A stretch of 64,000 nt of DNA, from the NCBI GenBank assembly GCA_009991595.1, contig JAACVK010000032.1, positions 1-64,000 on the forward strand. Direction: 5' to 3'. The DNA is from a bacterium. GTDB taxonomy: Bacteria > Bdellovibrionota > UBA2428. Of the stretch, positions 33,701 through 42,051 are shown piece after piece (the first letter of the stretch is position 1; the number at the start of each line of letters is the position of its first letter). A model generated the notes under the pieces. The model ran no database searches, had not been told where the DNA came from, and was given only the letters and a program-made list of their open reading frames with translations. The translations under genes were made by a program, and so were the position numbers.

Positions 33701-34716
33701 TAAACTTTGAGGGGCAATACAAGATTGACTTTGAGAGCGAAGGAATTGTTCTTCGCTCAGACTTTGATAAAGCGCAAATTGTTCTTTTGGAAGAGTATCC
33801 GATGACTGTGTCGGGTAATGTAAGCATAAATGGTGCAACCCGCCCTTATCAGATGACCGGCTCTGTAAACTTACTCGAGGGATTGTATTCTAATGAATTC
33901 TCCACCTTCACGCCTTCTATTTTAGCCACAGAGGTTAAGCCCGATTTGCTTTTTAATGTAAGGGCCAACATTAACGATCAATTCCTAGTAAAGAACTCTT
34001 TGATTAACACTCGTATTAGGGGAACACTGTTTGTTCTTGGCAATAACGTTGTTCCTGAACTTCAAGGGGTTCTGTTTTTAGAGGGTGGATCTTTGTTCGC
34101 CCGCGACAACACTTTTCAAGTTGAGCGTGGCACCTTGAGCTTCGCTAGAGAGAATTCGAACATTCCTATCGTTAGTTTGCAGGCTGAAACAAATGTTCGT
34201 TACAACACAGAGAGCTATAAAATAAATCTCTTGGCTAGCGGTAGAGCGACTGAGATGAAACTCGATTTTAATAGCGAACCTGCACTTTCTACTCAAGATA
34301 CGATCTCTCTTTTGACTTTTGGGTTTATACGTTCGGATTTTGAGAATGGCGCCAATGCTGGACAGGATAATGGACTTGTTCAGAGTGCAGGCGTCGAGGC
34401 TTTTCAAGCTATATTCGGAAAGCAAATAGGAGCTAGTATCAACAAGAGCACTGGCTTTAATGTGAGTCTAAGCACTAAGGTTGATTCGGCGGACGCACAG
34501 GCGGTTCCTAAGGTTGAGGTCATGAGGCGATTAGGAGACAAGACGACGGCTACCTTCGGAAGAAGTCTTGATCTAGCTAAACCTGAAAATAATCTTCAAG
34601 TCGATTATCAGTTGTTAAAAAACTTAAACTTGACGGGTGTTTGGGAGAGTCCGGAGCCCGACGAAGAAGAGCAGTCAATGGGGGCAGATTTACGTTTTAA
34701 ATTTGACTTAAAGTGA
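30754..34716 (+). CDS. TamB-like (DUF490) envelope-spanning protein, long form
   Basis: The 1320-residue protein has an N-terminal membrane anchor (about residues 7-27) and long beta-rich repeats through to a C-terminal DUF490 domain. That domain shows VLGNNVVPELQGVLFLEGG, TFQVERGTLSFA, then ALSTQDTISLLTFGF near residue 1185, which is the TamB C-terminal signature. The length matches E. coli TamB. The next gene, overlapping by one base, is a large Omp85 protein. The order TamB-then-Omp85 is reversed relative to the pair at 2.3-6.3 kb. Confidence 0.85.
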   Translation: MRYYRHRFLIIALSLVLPFVFSLAVLQDQAVSRLLLNFTLKLVRFQTGVPLEAKDWTVQPFSFSLVFKGVEVQESKWKAEVETLNFQFSPLYLFVGRVHLKNFVASKSKISTSFKFFDSKEDENKTLNYQDISNDIAKVFGSLNNTLREQSLSFEDITFLDMTFDSPEVFAVVNEVYFQNLGQSQLRLKTSLEELFLKNRLEKIHRSELSALLMRQSSEDYYLALRDLSLRLYDSKSPQVKVSGRLPGDVNFKVDVDAERLNEYLKSSPLLKEEDPDVFLSGGLKASGHIKIGAQSLESTKLKLNLNDFKIDVFHPNNVDLSLSSNFDQWSIEELKIELPRTSWEPASVSNTIIGSSIKVVDDKIEGSLNLNRAGLCAILRASSVEECHVDLKISGKVALDGTLKDFNLLLYPDLALEAFDVYSDPKMYRTKESSKIVTANPAKLTGVFRAREQDLIIENAMVAWSDKSFFSASGDVKYKPTVVSIRATSSQLKLKEAIDNFIGISLVGGANTETTINYRHDAVDPKDKTKVTSTVTITDVDLLGQSVGELKGTVEFVRKRLRIGPFSMAQGGGLAHILGNLYFKDGFGTWLDLDCLFDQYEFGFVTGSGAYPVKGVWSGTASLRGILGGDSAQAFKGPIKLTGKNVESFGIPFENVDASGEVGLVYLDIKDLSAHKSGGVLKLKGNFKDEGSWVEYSSDKVAIASLGLFPDIEKVFSKGDLKAKGRWDDSGLWTVDAGLSDLKVASYDFDAGSMKVNGNDSGINLSLDLDKENLLSYETVWSDDNLRAKTVRADLDSRGVYAALAILNGWTTEQLIKVAGRLKFDWSTSGGALETIDFKVLGPKGADATQVLLLDAQGKQKIAWEGLTSTSGELYWGGDSALGIKGGSKDHFLLSGELSAPLVDLFIPDILKLRSGKLVLKSGRLHLPPKLKNLSLDSTLKDSELSVSALGQPIQSTVANIFIEDSLLKISNGRGRLGAGWVNFEGQYKIDFESEGIVLRSDFDKAQIVLLEEYPMTVSGNVSINGATRPYQMTGSVNLLEGLYSNEFSTFTPSILATEVKPDLLFNVRANINDQFLVKNSLINTRIRGTLFVLGNNVVPELQGVLFLEGGSLFARDNTFQVERGTLSFARENSNIPIVSLQAETNVRYNTESYKINLLASGRATEMKLDFNSEPALSTQDTISLLTFGFIRSDFENGANAGQDNGLVQSAGVEAFQAIFGKQIGASINKSTGFNVSLSTKVDSADAQAVPKVEVMRRLGDKTTATFGRSLDLAKPENNLQVDYQLLKNLNLTGVWESPEPDEEEQSMGADLRFKFDLK

Positions 34717-37655
34717 TGGCAGTTTTTGAGAAAGAGCAATTGAGATTACTTAGGAGGCTTAGTGTTTCCTTGTTTGTTTTCATGCAACTTGCCTTCTTCT
34801 CAGCCACAACCTCTGCTGATCAATTGGTTTCGGTCTTAAATATAGAAACCAATGAAAGTGTAGATTTACCCCGAGTAATGGATTTGTTGGGCCTTAAGCA
34901 AGGGGATCGGTTTGACCCCGTTGTTTTAGATCAAGGGATTGCTCGACTGGCCCTTACTGGGGATTTTCAATCCATCATAAGTCGTTTTGATGATTCGAAT
35001 GGCCGCTTGGATTTATTTCTTTTGCTTCATAACAGAATGAGTGAAGTGAAAATTAACTTTCCCTATTTTAAACGGCGAATTCCCAGTTATATGGTCGAGG
35101 ATATTAAACGCGCAGTCGGTCTGGCAGAGGGCCACATTCTTTCTCAAGATATGATTTCAGACATTAGAAAGAAGGTGTTGGAAGCCGTTAAGCGTCGTGG
35201 TTTTATTGGTGTTGAGGTTGTGGTTGTTGTGACGAGTTCTGATGCGGGTGTGCGCAAACAACTTGAGATTACAATCAATGGTGGGGAGCCACGCTTTGTT
35301 CGAGGCTTGTCTTTTATTGGCTTTGAAGATCGAGCTTATCGAGATTTTTTTGCTGAATTGCGATCAGAATCTTCGCTCCGGCCTGCTTTGACAGGAATTG
35401 GCGTGCAAGGGTTTAAGGCGGGAACACTTTCTGAGAGTATGATTTACGATCTAGAATCTCTGTCTCGTGCGAAAGAGCGCTTTGTGACTGATTTAAGAGA
35501 GCGAGGTTACTATGATATCAATTTCAATATGCTGGCGGAGGGACCTCCAGAATCCCAGTTAATTAATTTTGTCCTAAACAAAGGACCGTTATACGAAGTG
35601 CACATAGTTGGGGCGACTGCTTTTTGGGAGAGAGATCTGCGTGAACGACTTTTGGAACGTTCGGTTAAGTTAGGACTTCCGTTTAACGTTGTTGAATCCA
35701 CGTTAAGACTACAGAGAGTCTATAAAGAAATTGGCTTTGCTGATGTGGTGATTTCTCGAGAGGTTGAGGAAAAGGATGGTCTGAAGAAAGTTGTCTTTAC
35801 CATTAAACAGGGGAAGCAATATTTCTTTAAGGACGTTATTTTTAAAGGAGCCCGACCTTCTGAGCTTGCCGTTTTAGAGCCCGCCGTTCAAGAATGGTTG
35901 CGGCCATTGAGGGATCCTTTTCATCATATTTATTATAATCAAGATTTGATTTTAGGAACTTTGGGAAAGTTTGTTAATTCTCTAAGAAATCAAGGTTTTT
36001 TAGAGGCCGCTATTGTTGCTTATGATTTTTCTCAACTAAAGAAAGATAGTCGTTTCTATACGCTAGAGCTTAACGTTCGTCTTGGACGTCGTTTTAGAGT
36101 TCGAAACATAAACGTATTGGGTAACATTGTTTTAAGCGGAGAAGAGCTTGATAACATTGTCTCTTTAGAGTCGGGAGCTTTTGTTAGCCCACAAAAAGCT
36201 TTGAGAATTGCTTCTCGATTACAACAAGAATATCAGTCTCGCGGATTTATGGGTGTTGAGCTTTCGTTGACTGAAAAAGATATTTTTCAATTTCCTCGGG
36301 AGAAGGGTGTTGTTGATGTTACATACTCTATTATTCCGGGACCCCAGGTGAAAGTTGGTCGGGTAATCGTTGAGGGTGCAGACAATACGAAAGATCATGT
36401 TCTTCTTCGGGAGCTGAATCAGTTTTCGCTTGAAGAGGGAGCTCCCATGAGCCCGGAGGGAATTAGTGACTACCAACAGCGGCTTCTTGGCCTAGGTTTG
36501 TTTGCTTCCGTTGATATAAAGCCGGTTAATGGAAGAATATTGCAGAAATCTGATGCAACTCAGAAGTCGGTTGAGGTTCAGGAAAAAGACCTGCGCGTAG
36601 CAGTTAGAGAACGTCCAGCTGGCTCTATTGAGTTTGGTCCCGGGTATCGAACTGATTTGGGTGCAATAGCCTTTGCTGAGCTGAATTATAGAAACCTTGG
36701 TGGATGGAATCGAAGTGTATTTCTTCGTTCTCAGGTCAGTAGAAAACTAAATCAAGATACTTATCAGTTTCCAGAGCAGAAGTATTCTATTGTTTATTTA
36801 GAGCCTTACTTGTTTGATTGGCGAATGCGTTTTCGCACTGAGTTGGATTATAGAAAAAGAGATGATATTAAATATAAGAAAGGCCAGAGAGTGTCTGGTT
36901 ATAATTCTGAAGAATCTAGGTTGAGGCTGTCTGTTGATCGTGAGTTGTTCAGAGACTTCTTCTGGTCCTTTACGCTATATGAATTTTCTATCGCTGAAAT
37001 TTTTGATATTGTCGAGGAGCCCGAGAGCAGTCAAAATTATTATAGAATTTCTAGTACAGGGATGTCGTTTCGTTATGACAAGCGAAACAATGTCTTTGAT
37101 CCGAGTTCCGGATATGCAATTTCGCATAGTTTTACCTATGCGGATCCTCAATTAGGCGGGGGCGACGAGGCTCATTTTATAAACTGGAAACAGCAATACA
37201 ATGCCTACGTCCCATTGGGCAAGGGCGCCACGATTGCCTTGTCTGGAGTTTATGCGCGAACATGGGCTCTTAGAAAAAGTAATCAGATTCCAGAGAACAA
37301 GCGCCTTGTGCTCGGCGGTCGCTCCTCTGTTCGAAGCCTCCCTGAGCGGTGGTTGCGATTTGACCAAAAGGGGGTTTTGGATCAACAAAGCCTCAATTTA
37401 CGAGCTGAATATCGGCAACCCATCTTTGCAGAGTGGGGGGCAGCTGTCTTCGTCGAAGGCGGGCAGGTTGATGTCCTAAGAACCTATAAAGGAACCCCAT
37501 TAGAAAAGAACACAACCAGTTTTAGAAAAGCTGCTGGTGTCGGGTTTAGGTATTCAACGCCAGTTGGACCTGTTGCTTTAGACTTTGGTTACAACATGGA
37601 CTTTAAGCCTGGAGAAGATCAATACCGCTTTAACTTGAGTATTGGAAGCTTCTAG
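34716..37655 (+). CDS. Large multi-POTRA Omp85 outer-membrane assembly protein
   Basis: The protein has about 979 residues and begins at ATG 34716, with in-frame GTG 34713 also possible. It has a signal peptide (ending SATTSADQ) and a long N-terminal part with repeated beta-alpha-alpha-beta-beta POTRA units (for example RRIPSYMVEDIKRAVGLAEG, FRVRNINVLGNIVLSGEEL, VKVGRVIVEGADNT). The barrel carries GGRSSVRSLPERWL in place of the usual RGF motif, then YSTPVGPVALDFGYN, and ends GSF. It is larger than E. coli BamA (about 810). It could be the cell's BamA or a TamA partner of the TamB-like protein before it. Confidence 0.85.
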   Translation: MAVFEKEQLRLLRRLSVSLFVFMQLAFFSATTSADQLVSVLNIETNESVDLPRVMDLLGLKQGDRFDPVVLDQGIARLALTGDFQSIISRFDDSNGRLDLFLLLHNRMSEVKINFPYFKRRIPSYMVEDIKRAVGLAEGHILSQDMISDIRKKVLEAVKRRGFIGVEVVVVVTSSDAGVRKQLEITINGGEPRFVRGLSFIGFEDRAYRDFFAELRSESSLRPALTGIGVQGFKAGTLSESMIYDLESLSRAKERFVTDLRERGYYDINFNMLAEGPPESQLINFVLNKGPLYEVHIVGATAFWERDLRERLLERSVKLGLPFNVVESTLRLQRVYKEIGFADVVISREVEEKDGLKKVVFTIKQGKQYFFKDVIFKGARPSELAVLEPAVQEWLRPLRDPFHHIYYNQDLILGTLGKFVNSLRNQGFLEAAIVAYDFSQLKKDSRFYTLELNVRLGRRFRVRNINVLGNIVLSGEELDNIVSLESGAFVSPQKALRIASRLQQEYQSRGFMGVELSLTEKDIFQFPREKGVVDVTYSIIPGPQVKVGRVIVEGADNTKDHVLLRELNQFSLEEGAPMSPEGISDYQQRLLGLGLFASVDIKPVNGRILQKSDATQKSVEVQEKDLRVAVRERPAGSIEFGPGYRTDLGAIAFAELNYRNLGGWNRSVFLRSQVSRKLNQDTYQFPEQKYSIVYLEPYLFDWRMRFRTELDYRKRDDIKYKKGQRVSGYNSEESRLRLSVDRELFRDFFWSFTLYEFSIAEIFDIVEEPESSQNYYRISSTGMSFRYDKRNNVFDPSSGYAISHSFTYADPQLGGGDEAHFINWKQQYNAYVPLGKGATIALSGVYARTWALRKSNQIPENKRLVLGGRSSVRSLPERWLRFDQKGVLDQQSLNLRAEYRQPIFAEWGAAVFVEGGQVDVLRTYKGTPLEKNTTSFRKAAGVGFRYSTPVGPVALDFGYNMDFKPGEDQYRFNLSIGSF

Positions 37656-38338
37656 TGGGCTTTGCTTTAAGTAGAAGACTCTTTTTATTGTTTTCACTTT
37701 TGCTCCCGGGTCTTTGCTTTTGGATTTACTTTCTTTCTGATCTAGGTGGTGTTTTACCTAAAGTGGTTTACGCTTCGGGAAAGGTTTTTCTATTGGTGGC
37801 GCCTTTGCTCTATTGGCGAAAGAGCGAGCTCGTGGAGGGGCTTCGACTTAGGAGCTTGTCTTCAGGTCAGTTGCTCCTTTCCCTGGCCTCGGGAGTTGTT
37901 TTTTTTGCGTTTATTGTTTTAGCTTCAAAATTTATCCCTAGTGAAATTGTCGAAATGGGGCGCGAAAAGATATGGGCAAAGGTTGCGGATTTAGGGATCC
38001 AAGACCATTTGAAGTTATTCTTTTTGTTCCTGTGCGTGTTTCATTCGTTTTTAGAGGAATATTATTGGCGCACATTTTTATTTTCTGAACTAGAAAAGCG
38101 TCTGGGGTTTCCTTGGGCCTCTTTGGTGGCGTCCTTGGCTTTTACTTTGCATCATTTTTTACTTTGCTACTTCTATTTTGGTCTGCTTTGGGGGGTGCTT
38201 TCTGCGGTTGGAGTTATGGTGGCCGGACTTTTTTGGTGTTACCTCCTTTATCGAAGTAATAGCATTGTTTCGCCTTGGATTTCTCATTTTTTTGCAGATG
38301 CGGCGATTGTTTACGTGGCCTACCAATATTTCCTCTAG
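37655..38338 (+). CDS. CPBP family intramembrane metalloprotease (CAAX/Abi type)
   Basis: The 227-residue protein (GTG 37655 overlapping the previous TAG) has about seven membrane helices. The glutamate pair and arginine of motif 1 appear as EEYYWR near residue 134; motif 2 is FTLHHF near residue 168 and motif 3 is ISHFFADA near residue 210. These Glu and His residues form the metal site in CPBP proteases. The family removes C-terminal peptides or serves in secretion and bacteriocin immunity; the substrate here is unknown. Confidence 0.87.
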   Translation: MGFALSRRLFLLFSLLLPGLCFWIYFLSDLGGVLPKVVYASGKVFLLVAPLLYWRKSELVEGLRLRSLSSGQLLLSLASGVVFFAFIVLASKFIPSEIVEMGREKIWAKVADLGIQDHLKLFFLFLCVFHSFLEEYYWRTFLFSELEKRLGFPWASLVASLAFTLHHFLLCYFYFGLLWGVLSAVGVMVAGLFWCYLLYRSNSIVSPWISHFFADAAIVYVAYQYFL

Positions 38339-38405
38339 GATCTGATTTTTGTCAGGTTTTCTTCTTTGACAAAAAAAGGAACTCTCTTTAGCCTGCGTTC
38401 TCTTT

Positions 38406-39212
38406 ATGGATAAATCATCACCTAGGCAGGTTGAAATTGTTAAGTATTTAAAGTCTCTCAGGGACACAATATGCAAACGATTTGAGGGAATGGAACAATC
38501 TGGTGAGAGGTTTCAGAGAGAAGACTGGCTCTATGCAAAGGGAAGTGGGGGCGGAGAAATGTCTGTTCTTCGTGCGAAAACTTTTGAAAAAGCTGCGGTT
38601 AATTGGTCTGGCATTAGTGGCGATCAGTTTCCTATGAAAGATGGCCAAGGTGCTTTTTTTGCCTCCGGTGTTAGCTTGATTACTCATATGTCTAACCCTA
38701 AAGCGCCGACGGTCCATTTTAACATTCGCTATATTGAAACCGAAGAGAGTTGCTGGTTTGGGGGCGGTTATGACCTTACGCCCATGGGGTTCGAGTTTGA
38801 AGAAGATACGAAGCATTTTCATGCTGTTGCAAAGGCGACTTTAGATTGCCATGGAGCTGAGCTCTATCCAAAGTTTAGTCAACAAGCTAAAGAATACTTT
38901 TTCATAAAACATTACAATAAGGAACGAGGTGTTGGTGGAATATTTTTCGATCATTTTCACTCGGGTGACTTCGAGAAAGATTTTTCGATGTGGAAGTCTG
39001 TTGGGGATAGTTTTTTAGATACGATTCTTCCTATTTATGAAAAGCGCATTGACTTGCCTTTTTCTGAGGAAGATCGAAAGTTACAATTGGCGAGACGAGC
39101 TCATTATGTGGAGTTTAATCTACTTTACGATAGGGGAACTAAGTTCGGTTTTGAGTCGGGCGGAAACCCAAAGGCTATTCTTTGTTCTATGCCGCCATTG
39201 GCGGCTTGGTGA
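38406..39212 (+). CDS. hemF: Aerobic coproporphyrinogen III oxidase, short C-terminus
   Basis: The 268-residue enzyme shows KGSGGGEMSVLR, TVHFNIRYIE, WWFGGGYDLTP-type WFGGGYDLTPMGF, the YFFIKHYNKERGVGGIFFDHF region and YVEFNLLYDRGTKFG with GGNPKAILCSMPPLAAW at the end. It converts coproporphyrinogen III to protoporphyrinogen IX with oxygen in haem synthesis. E. coli HemF continues for about 30 residues after the MPPL-W motif, while this one stops right there. No frameshifted continuation is visible. It probably functions, since the catalytic region is intact. Confidence 0.92.
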   Translation: MDKSSPRQVEIVKYLKSLRDTICKRFEGMEQSGERFQREDWLYAKGSGGGEMSVLRAKTFEKAAVNWSGISGDQFPMKDGQGAFFASGVSLITHMSNPKAPTVHFNIRYIETEESCWFGGGYDLTPMGFEFEEDTKHFHAVAKATLDCHGAELYPKFSQQAKEYFFIKHYNKERGVGGIFFDHFHSGDFEKDFSMWKSVGDSFLDTILPIYEKRIDLPFSEEDRKLQLARRAHYVEFNLLYDRGTKFGFESGGNPKAILCSMPPLAAW

Positions 39213-39288
39213 AACAACTCGCTTAGAAATCGATTAGACTCTTTTTTTTGTTTGGTTTTATTCACTGCCTTGTCATAATGCTAGACAA

Positions 39289-40098
39289 GTGATCAGAAAC
39301 ACTAAAATACCAAGGTCAGTTGATATTGTAGTTCTCTCAGATGTGCATTTAGGAACCTATGGTTGCCATGCCCAAGAATTAGCTGAATATTTGGAGTCGA
39401 TTGATCCAGAGCTGCTCATATTGAATGGAGACATTGTAGATATGTGGCAGTTTAGTAAGCGCTATTGGCCAGTTGCTCATACTAGGGTTTTAGAGCTTCT
39501 ACTTAAAAAAGCAACGGGTGGAACTAAGGTTTATTACCTGACAGGCAATCATGATGATCCTCTTCGAACTTATAGCCCCTTTTGCATGGGTGATTTTTCT
39601 ATTCGAGATAAGCTTGTCTTGGAAATTGATGGAATGAAGGCCTGGTTCTTTCATGGGGACGTTTTAGATTCTGTTGTTTTAAAGGCAAAGTGGTTGGCTC
39701 GGATGGGCGGACTTGGTTATGATTTGTTGATTCTCATTAACCGTTTTGCTAACTGTTTTCTTGTTCGACTTGGGCGACCTAGGTTGAGTCTTTCAAAAAG
39801 GGTAAAGGCTGGTGTTAAGCGAGCAATGGATCATGTGAATAAGTTTGAGGACACAATTGCTGAGTTGGCGCGGGAAGAGGGGTTTGATTGGGTTTTTTGT
39901 GGGCACATTCACGAGCCTCAAATTAAATCCATCGGATCCTCCAAACAAGGTGGGTGTATCACCTATTTCAATTCCGGAGATTGGGTAGAGAATTTAACTT
40001 CGTTAGAATACTCGAATAAAGAGTGGTCCATTTATAAACATGATTTAGACGCGGATCAAAGCAGTTTCACGGGACTGTATAAAACGGCCGGACTCTAA
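39289..40098 (+). CDS. LpxH-like calcineurin-type phosphoesterase
   Basis: The 269-residue protein starts at GTG 39289. Metallophosphoesterase motifs are in order: SDVHLGTYGC, LNGDIVDMWQ, TGNHDDPLR, FHGDVLDS and CGHIHEP. The insert after FHGD is typical of UDP-2,3-diacylglucosamine hydrolase (LpxH/LpxH2-like) enzymes of lipid A synthesis. A role in lipid A is likely but other substrates are possible. It is convergent with the coiled-coil gene that ends at the next base. Confidence 0.82.
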   Translation: MIRNTKIPRSVDIVVLSDVHLGTYGCHAQELAEYLESIDPELLILNGDIVDMWQFSKRYWPVAHTRVLELLLKKATGGTKVYYLTGNHDDPLRTYSPFCMGDFSIRDKLVLEIDGMKAWFFHGDVLDSVVLKAKWLARMGGLGYDLLILINRFANCFLVRLGRPRLSLSKRVKAGVKRAMDHVNKFEDTIAELAREEGFDWVFCGHIHEPQIKSIGSSKQGGCITYFNSGDWVENLTSLEYSNKEWSIYKHDLDADQSSFTGLYKTAGL

Positions 40099-41880
40099 TC
40101 AATTTTTCAGATTCCCGACCACCTCATTACAGCGAGTGGCTGAAGTGGATATTACCTGTTCTCCTATTAGATCAATTTTAGCAATCGAGTTATCTGATGA
40201 ATTTAAAAAAGGCTGAAGTTTTAGATCACGAATAAAAGTGGCCGATGTTAAAAGCCGATCGTTGGCAATTTCTTTGCTCTTTTCCAATGCTTTATGAGTG
40301 AGTTGAATATTTCTATCAATGATATCAATTGCTCTTTTAAGTCGATTGGTTTCGCTAGCCGTGAAGCTTGTTTTTTGAGTGAGATGGGCCATCTTTAAAA
40401 GTGGGTCCGATCCTTGAGTTAGCTTCTCTAGTTTCTTCTTTAGTGCAACAAGGACTTGTTGATATTCCTTTTGCTCTTGTGCGCTCAGGTGAGTTGATTG
40501 AGATTGAATCGATGCAATCAATTCTTTGTATAGTTCCTCCACAAGTTCTCGTTTTTTGGTAAGGCTGTCTGTCATTTGAGTTCTCTCAGCGCTTGTTGGG
40601 TTTCGTGACTCCGATTCGAGAATTTTTGCGAACTCTGAAGGGCTAAAAAACCTATCTTGCTCAATTCGATACAGTTGTGACTGTAAACTTTTTAAGTCTT
40701 GAATTCTCTTTGTGATCGCTTCGATGGGTTGGTCAAGGCTCACAAAGCGTTCAATGTTGTAAACTCTAGCTAGAAGCACTTGGGCTTCGATGGCATTGGC
40801 CGCTTTTTTTAAATCGCTATCATGATCACTTAGTTCTTTTAGTAGTTTCTTGTATTCAGCTTTTTCTACTTTTGAGCTGCGACTAAGTTGCTTTTTAGTT
40901 TCTTCGCTAATCTCGTTGGATAGCTTTGCGAGAGTTTTCTTCAGTTCTTTTAGAAGAAAGAGTTTTCTTGAAATCCTTACATCGATAAAATTTCTATTAG
41001 GGGCGTTGAGAAGATATGAGTAACGATTATTAAAGTTCTCAATAAGAGCAGGGTGCTCTTTGATGTAGGACCAGAGTTCGCGAACATAGTTGCCTTGATC
41101 GAGTTGGCTCATGAAAGAGTTTTCCAGCCACTCTGATCCATTGGAATCTTGGCGCACGAGTTCTTCTAGTTCACCAGTGGAGATGCTTGGGTGCTTGGTT
41201 AACATTCGTGTTTGGGTGACGCTTAGCCAGGCTTCATGGTTAGTTGGAACACTGCCCCTTAAGTCGCTTTCTATTAGGGAAATGACATGGCCTCGTTCGC
41301 TCATGGATAGAATTTTTTTCCTTATCTTTTTGACTTCGATATAGTCATCGGTCCCTAACATCTTGACCAATTTAGCTTCTTCGATCGCCATGCCTAAGGC
41401 GATTTGAGCGGCGGCTACGACTGGCTCGAATGGTGTTGCCAAGATAGTAAGGCCGAGCGGTCCCAAGCCCAAAGCGGTGAGAATGGGTGGAAGAACGAGT
41501 GTGCTAAGAACGTTGGTGGCGACAAAGGTTTTTTGAGCCGGTCGCGTGAACTCGGCCAATAACCTCATTCCAATTCCCATTTGTTTACAGCGAAAAATAG
41601 CTCTTTTAACGGCCTTGTCCCAAGCTGTGATGCTAATTCCGCTGAGTTCGGCTTCGTGCTGAAGGTAGAGTGCATGTGCCTGGTTTTGTATGTCTTCGTA
41701 AAAGGCATCTAACTCTGCGGAGGAGGGGACGGACTCGTATTGAGGGGTACCTCTTTCCAATTCCAAATCTAGAGCATCTTTCTCTTGAGCCACCGAAGTT
41801 AGAATATAGGAAAGGGAAAAGAGTAATGTGGCTATTTGAGTAACTCTTATGAAGAGTTTGTGGTGCCGTAAATGGCTCAT
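40099..41880 (-). CDS. Large exported coiled-coil protein of unknown function
   Basis: Starting at ATG 41880 the protein has about 593 residues with a signal peptide (hydrophobic stretch ATLLFSLSYILTSVA). A glycine/leucine-rich hydrophobic patch lies near residues 125-165. The rest is charged and helical with long coiled-coil segments (for example KQLSRSSKVEKAEYKKLLKE). It has no enzymatic motif. An in-frame ATG at 41898 is possible. It may be a periplasmic scaffold; orphan proteins of this kind are common in predatory or surface-complex bacteria. Confidence 0.7.
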   Translation of the reverse strand: MSHLRHHKLFIRVTQIATLLFSLSYILTSVAQEKDALDLELERGTPQYESVPSSAELDAFYEDIQNQAHALYLQHEAELSGISITAWDKAVKRAIFRCKQMGIGMRLLAEFTRPAQKTFVATNVLSTLVLPPILTALGLGPLGLTILATPFEPVVAAAQIALGMAIEEAKLVKMLGTDDYIEVKKIRKKILSMSERGHVISLIESDLRGSVPTNHEAWLSVTQTRMLTKHPSISTGELEELVRQDSNGSEWLENSFMSQLDQGNYVRELWSYIKEHPALIENFNNRYSYLLNAPNRNFIDVRISRKLFLLKELKKTLAKLSNEISEETKKQLSRSSKVEKAEYKKLLKELSDHDSDLKKAANAIEAQVLLARVYNIERFVSLDQPIEAITKRIQDLKSLQSQLYRIEQDRFFSPSEFAKILESESRNPTSAERTQMTDSLTKKRELVEELYKELIASIQSQSTHLSAQEQKEYQQVLVALKKKLEKLTQGSDPLLKMAHLTQKTSFTASETNRLKRAIDIIDRNIQLTHKALEKSKEIANDRLLTSATFIRDLKLQPFLNSSDNSIAKIDLIGEQVISTSATRCNEVVGNLKN

Positions 41881-42051
41881 ATATAGAAATGTATGCAATC
41901 ATGCCAAGTTTTTGAGATCCAATGAATACCGACTGTTAACAACTAGCAATGTGTTCAAGTTTCAGTCAGTCTGCTTAAGGATGAGCGCTATTGAATGCCT
42001 GCCAACGGTTGAAGGAAAAGCCTGTTGGGAGTAGACAGGGCTTAAATTGAT

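Noticed and set aside
38406-39288. Frameshift hiding the end of hemF
   Set aside because: The other two frames after 39212 stop quickly and do not encode the missing HemF C-terminus.
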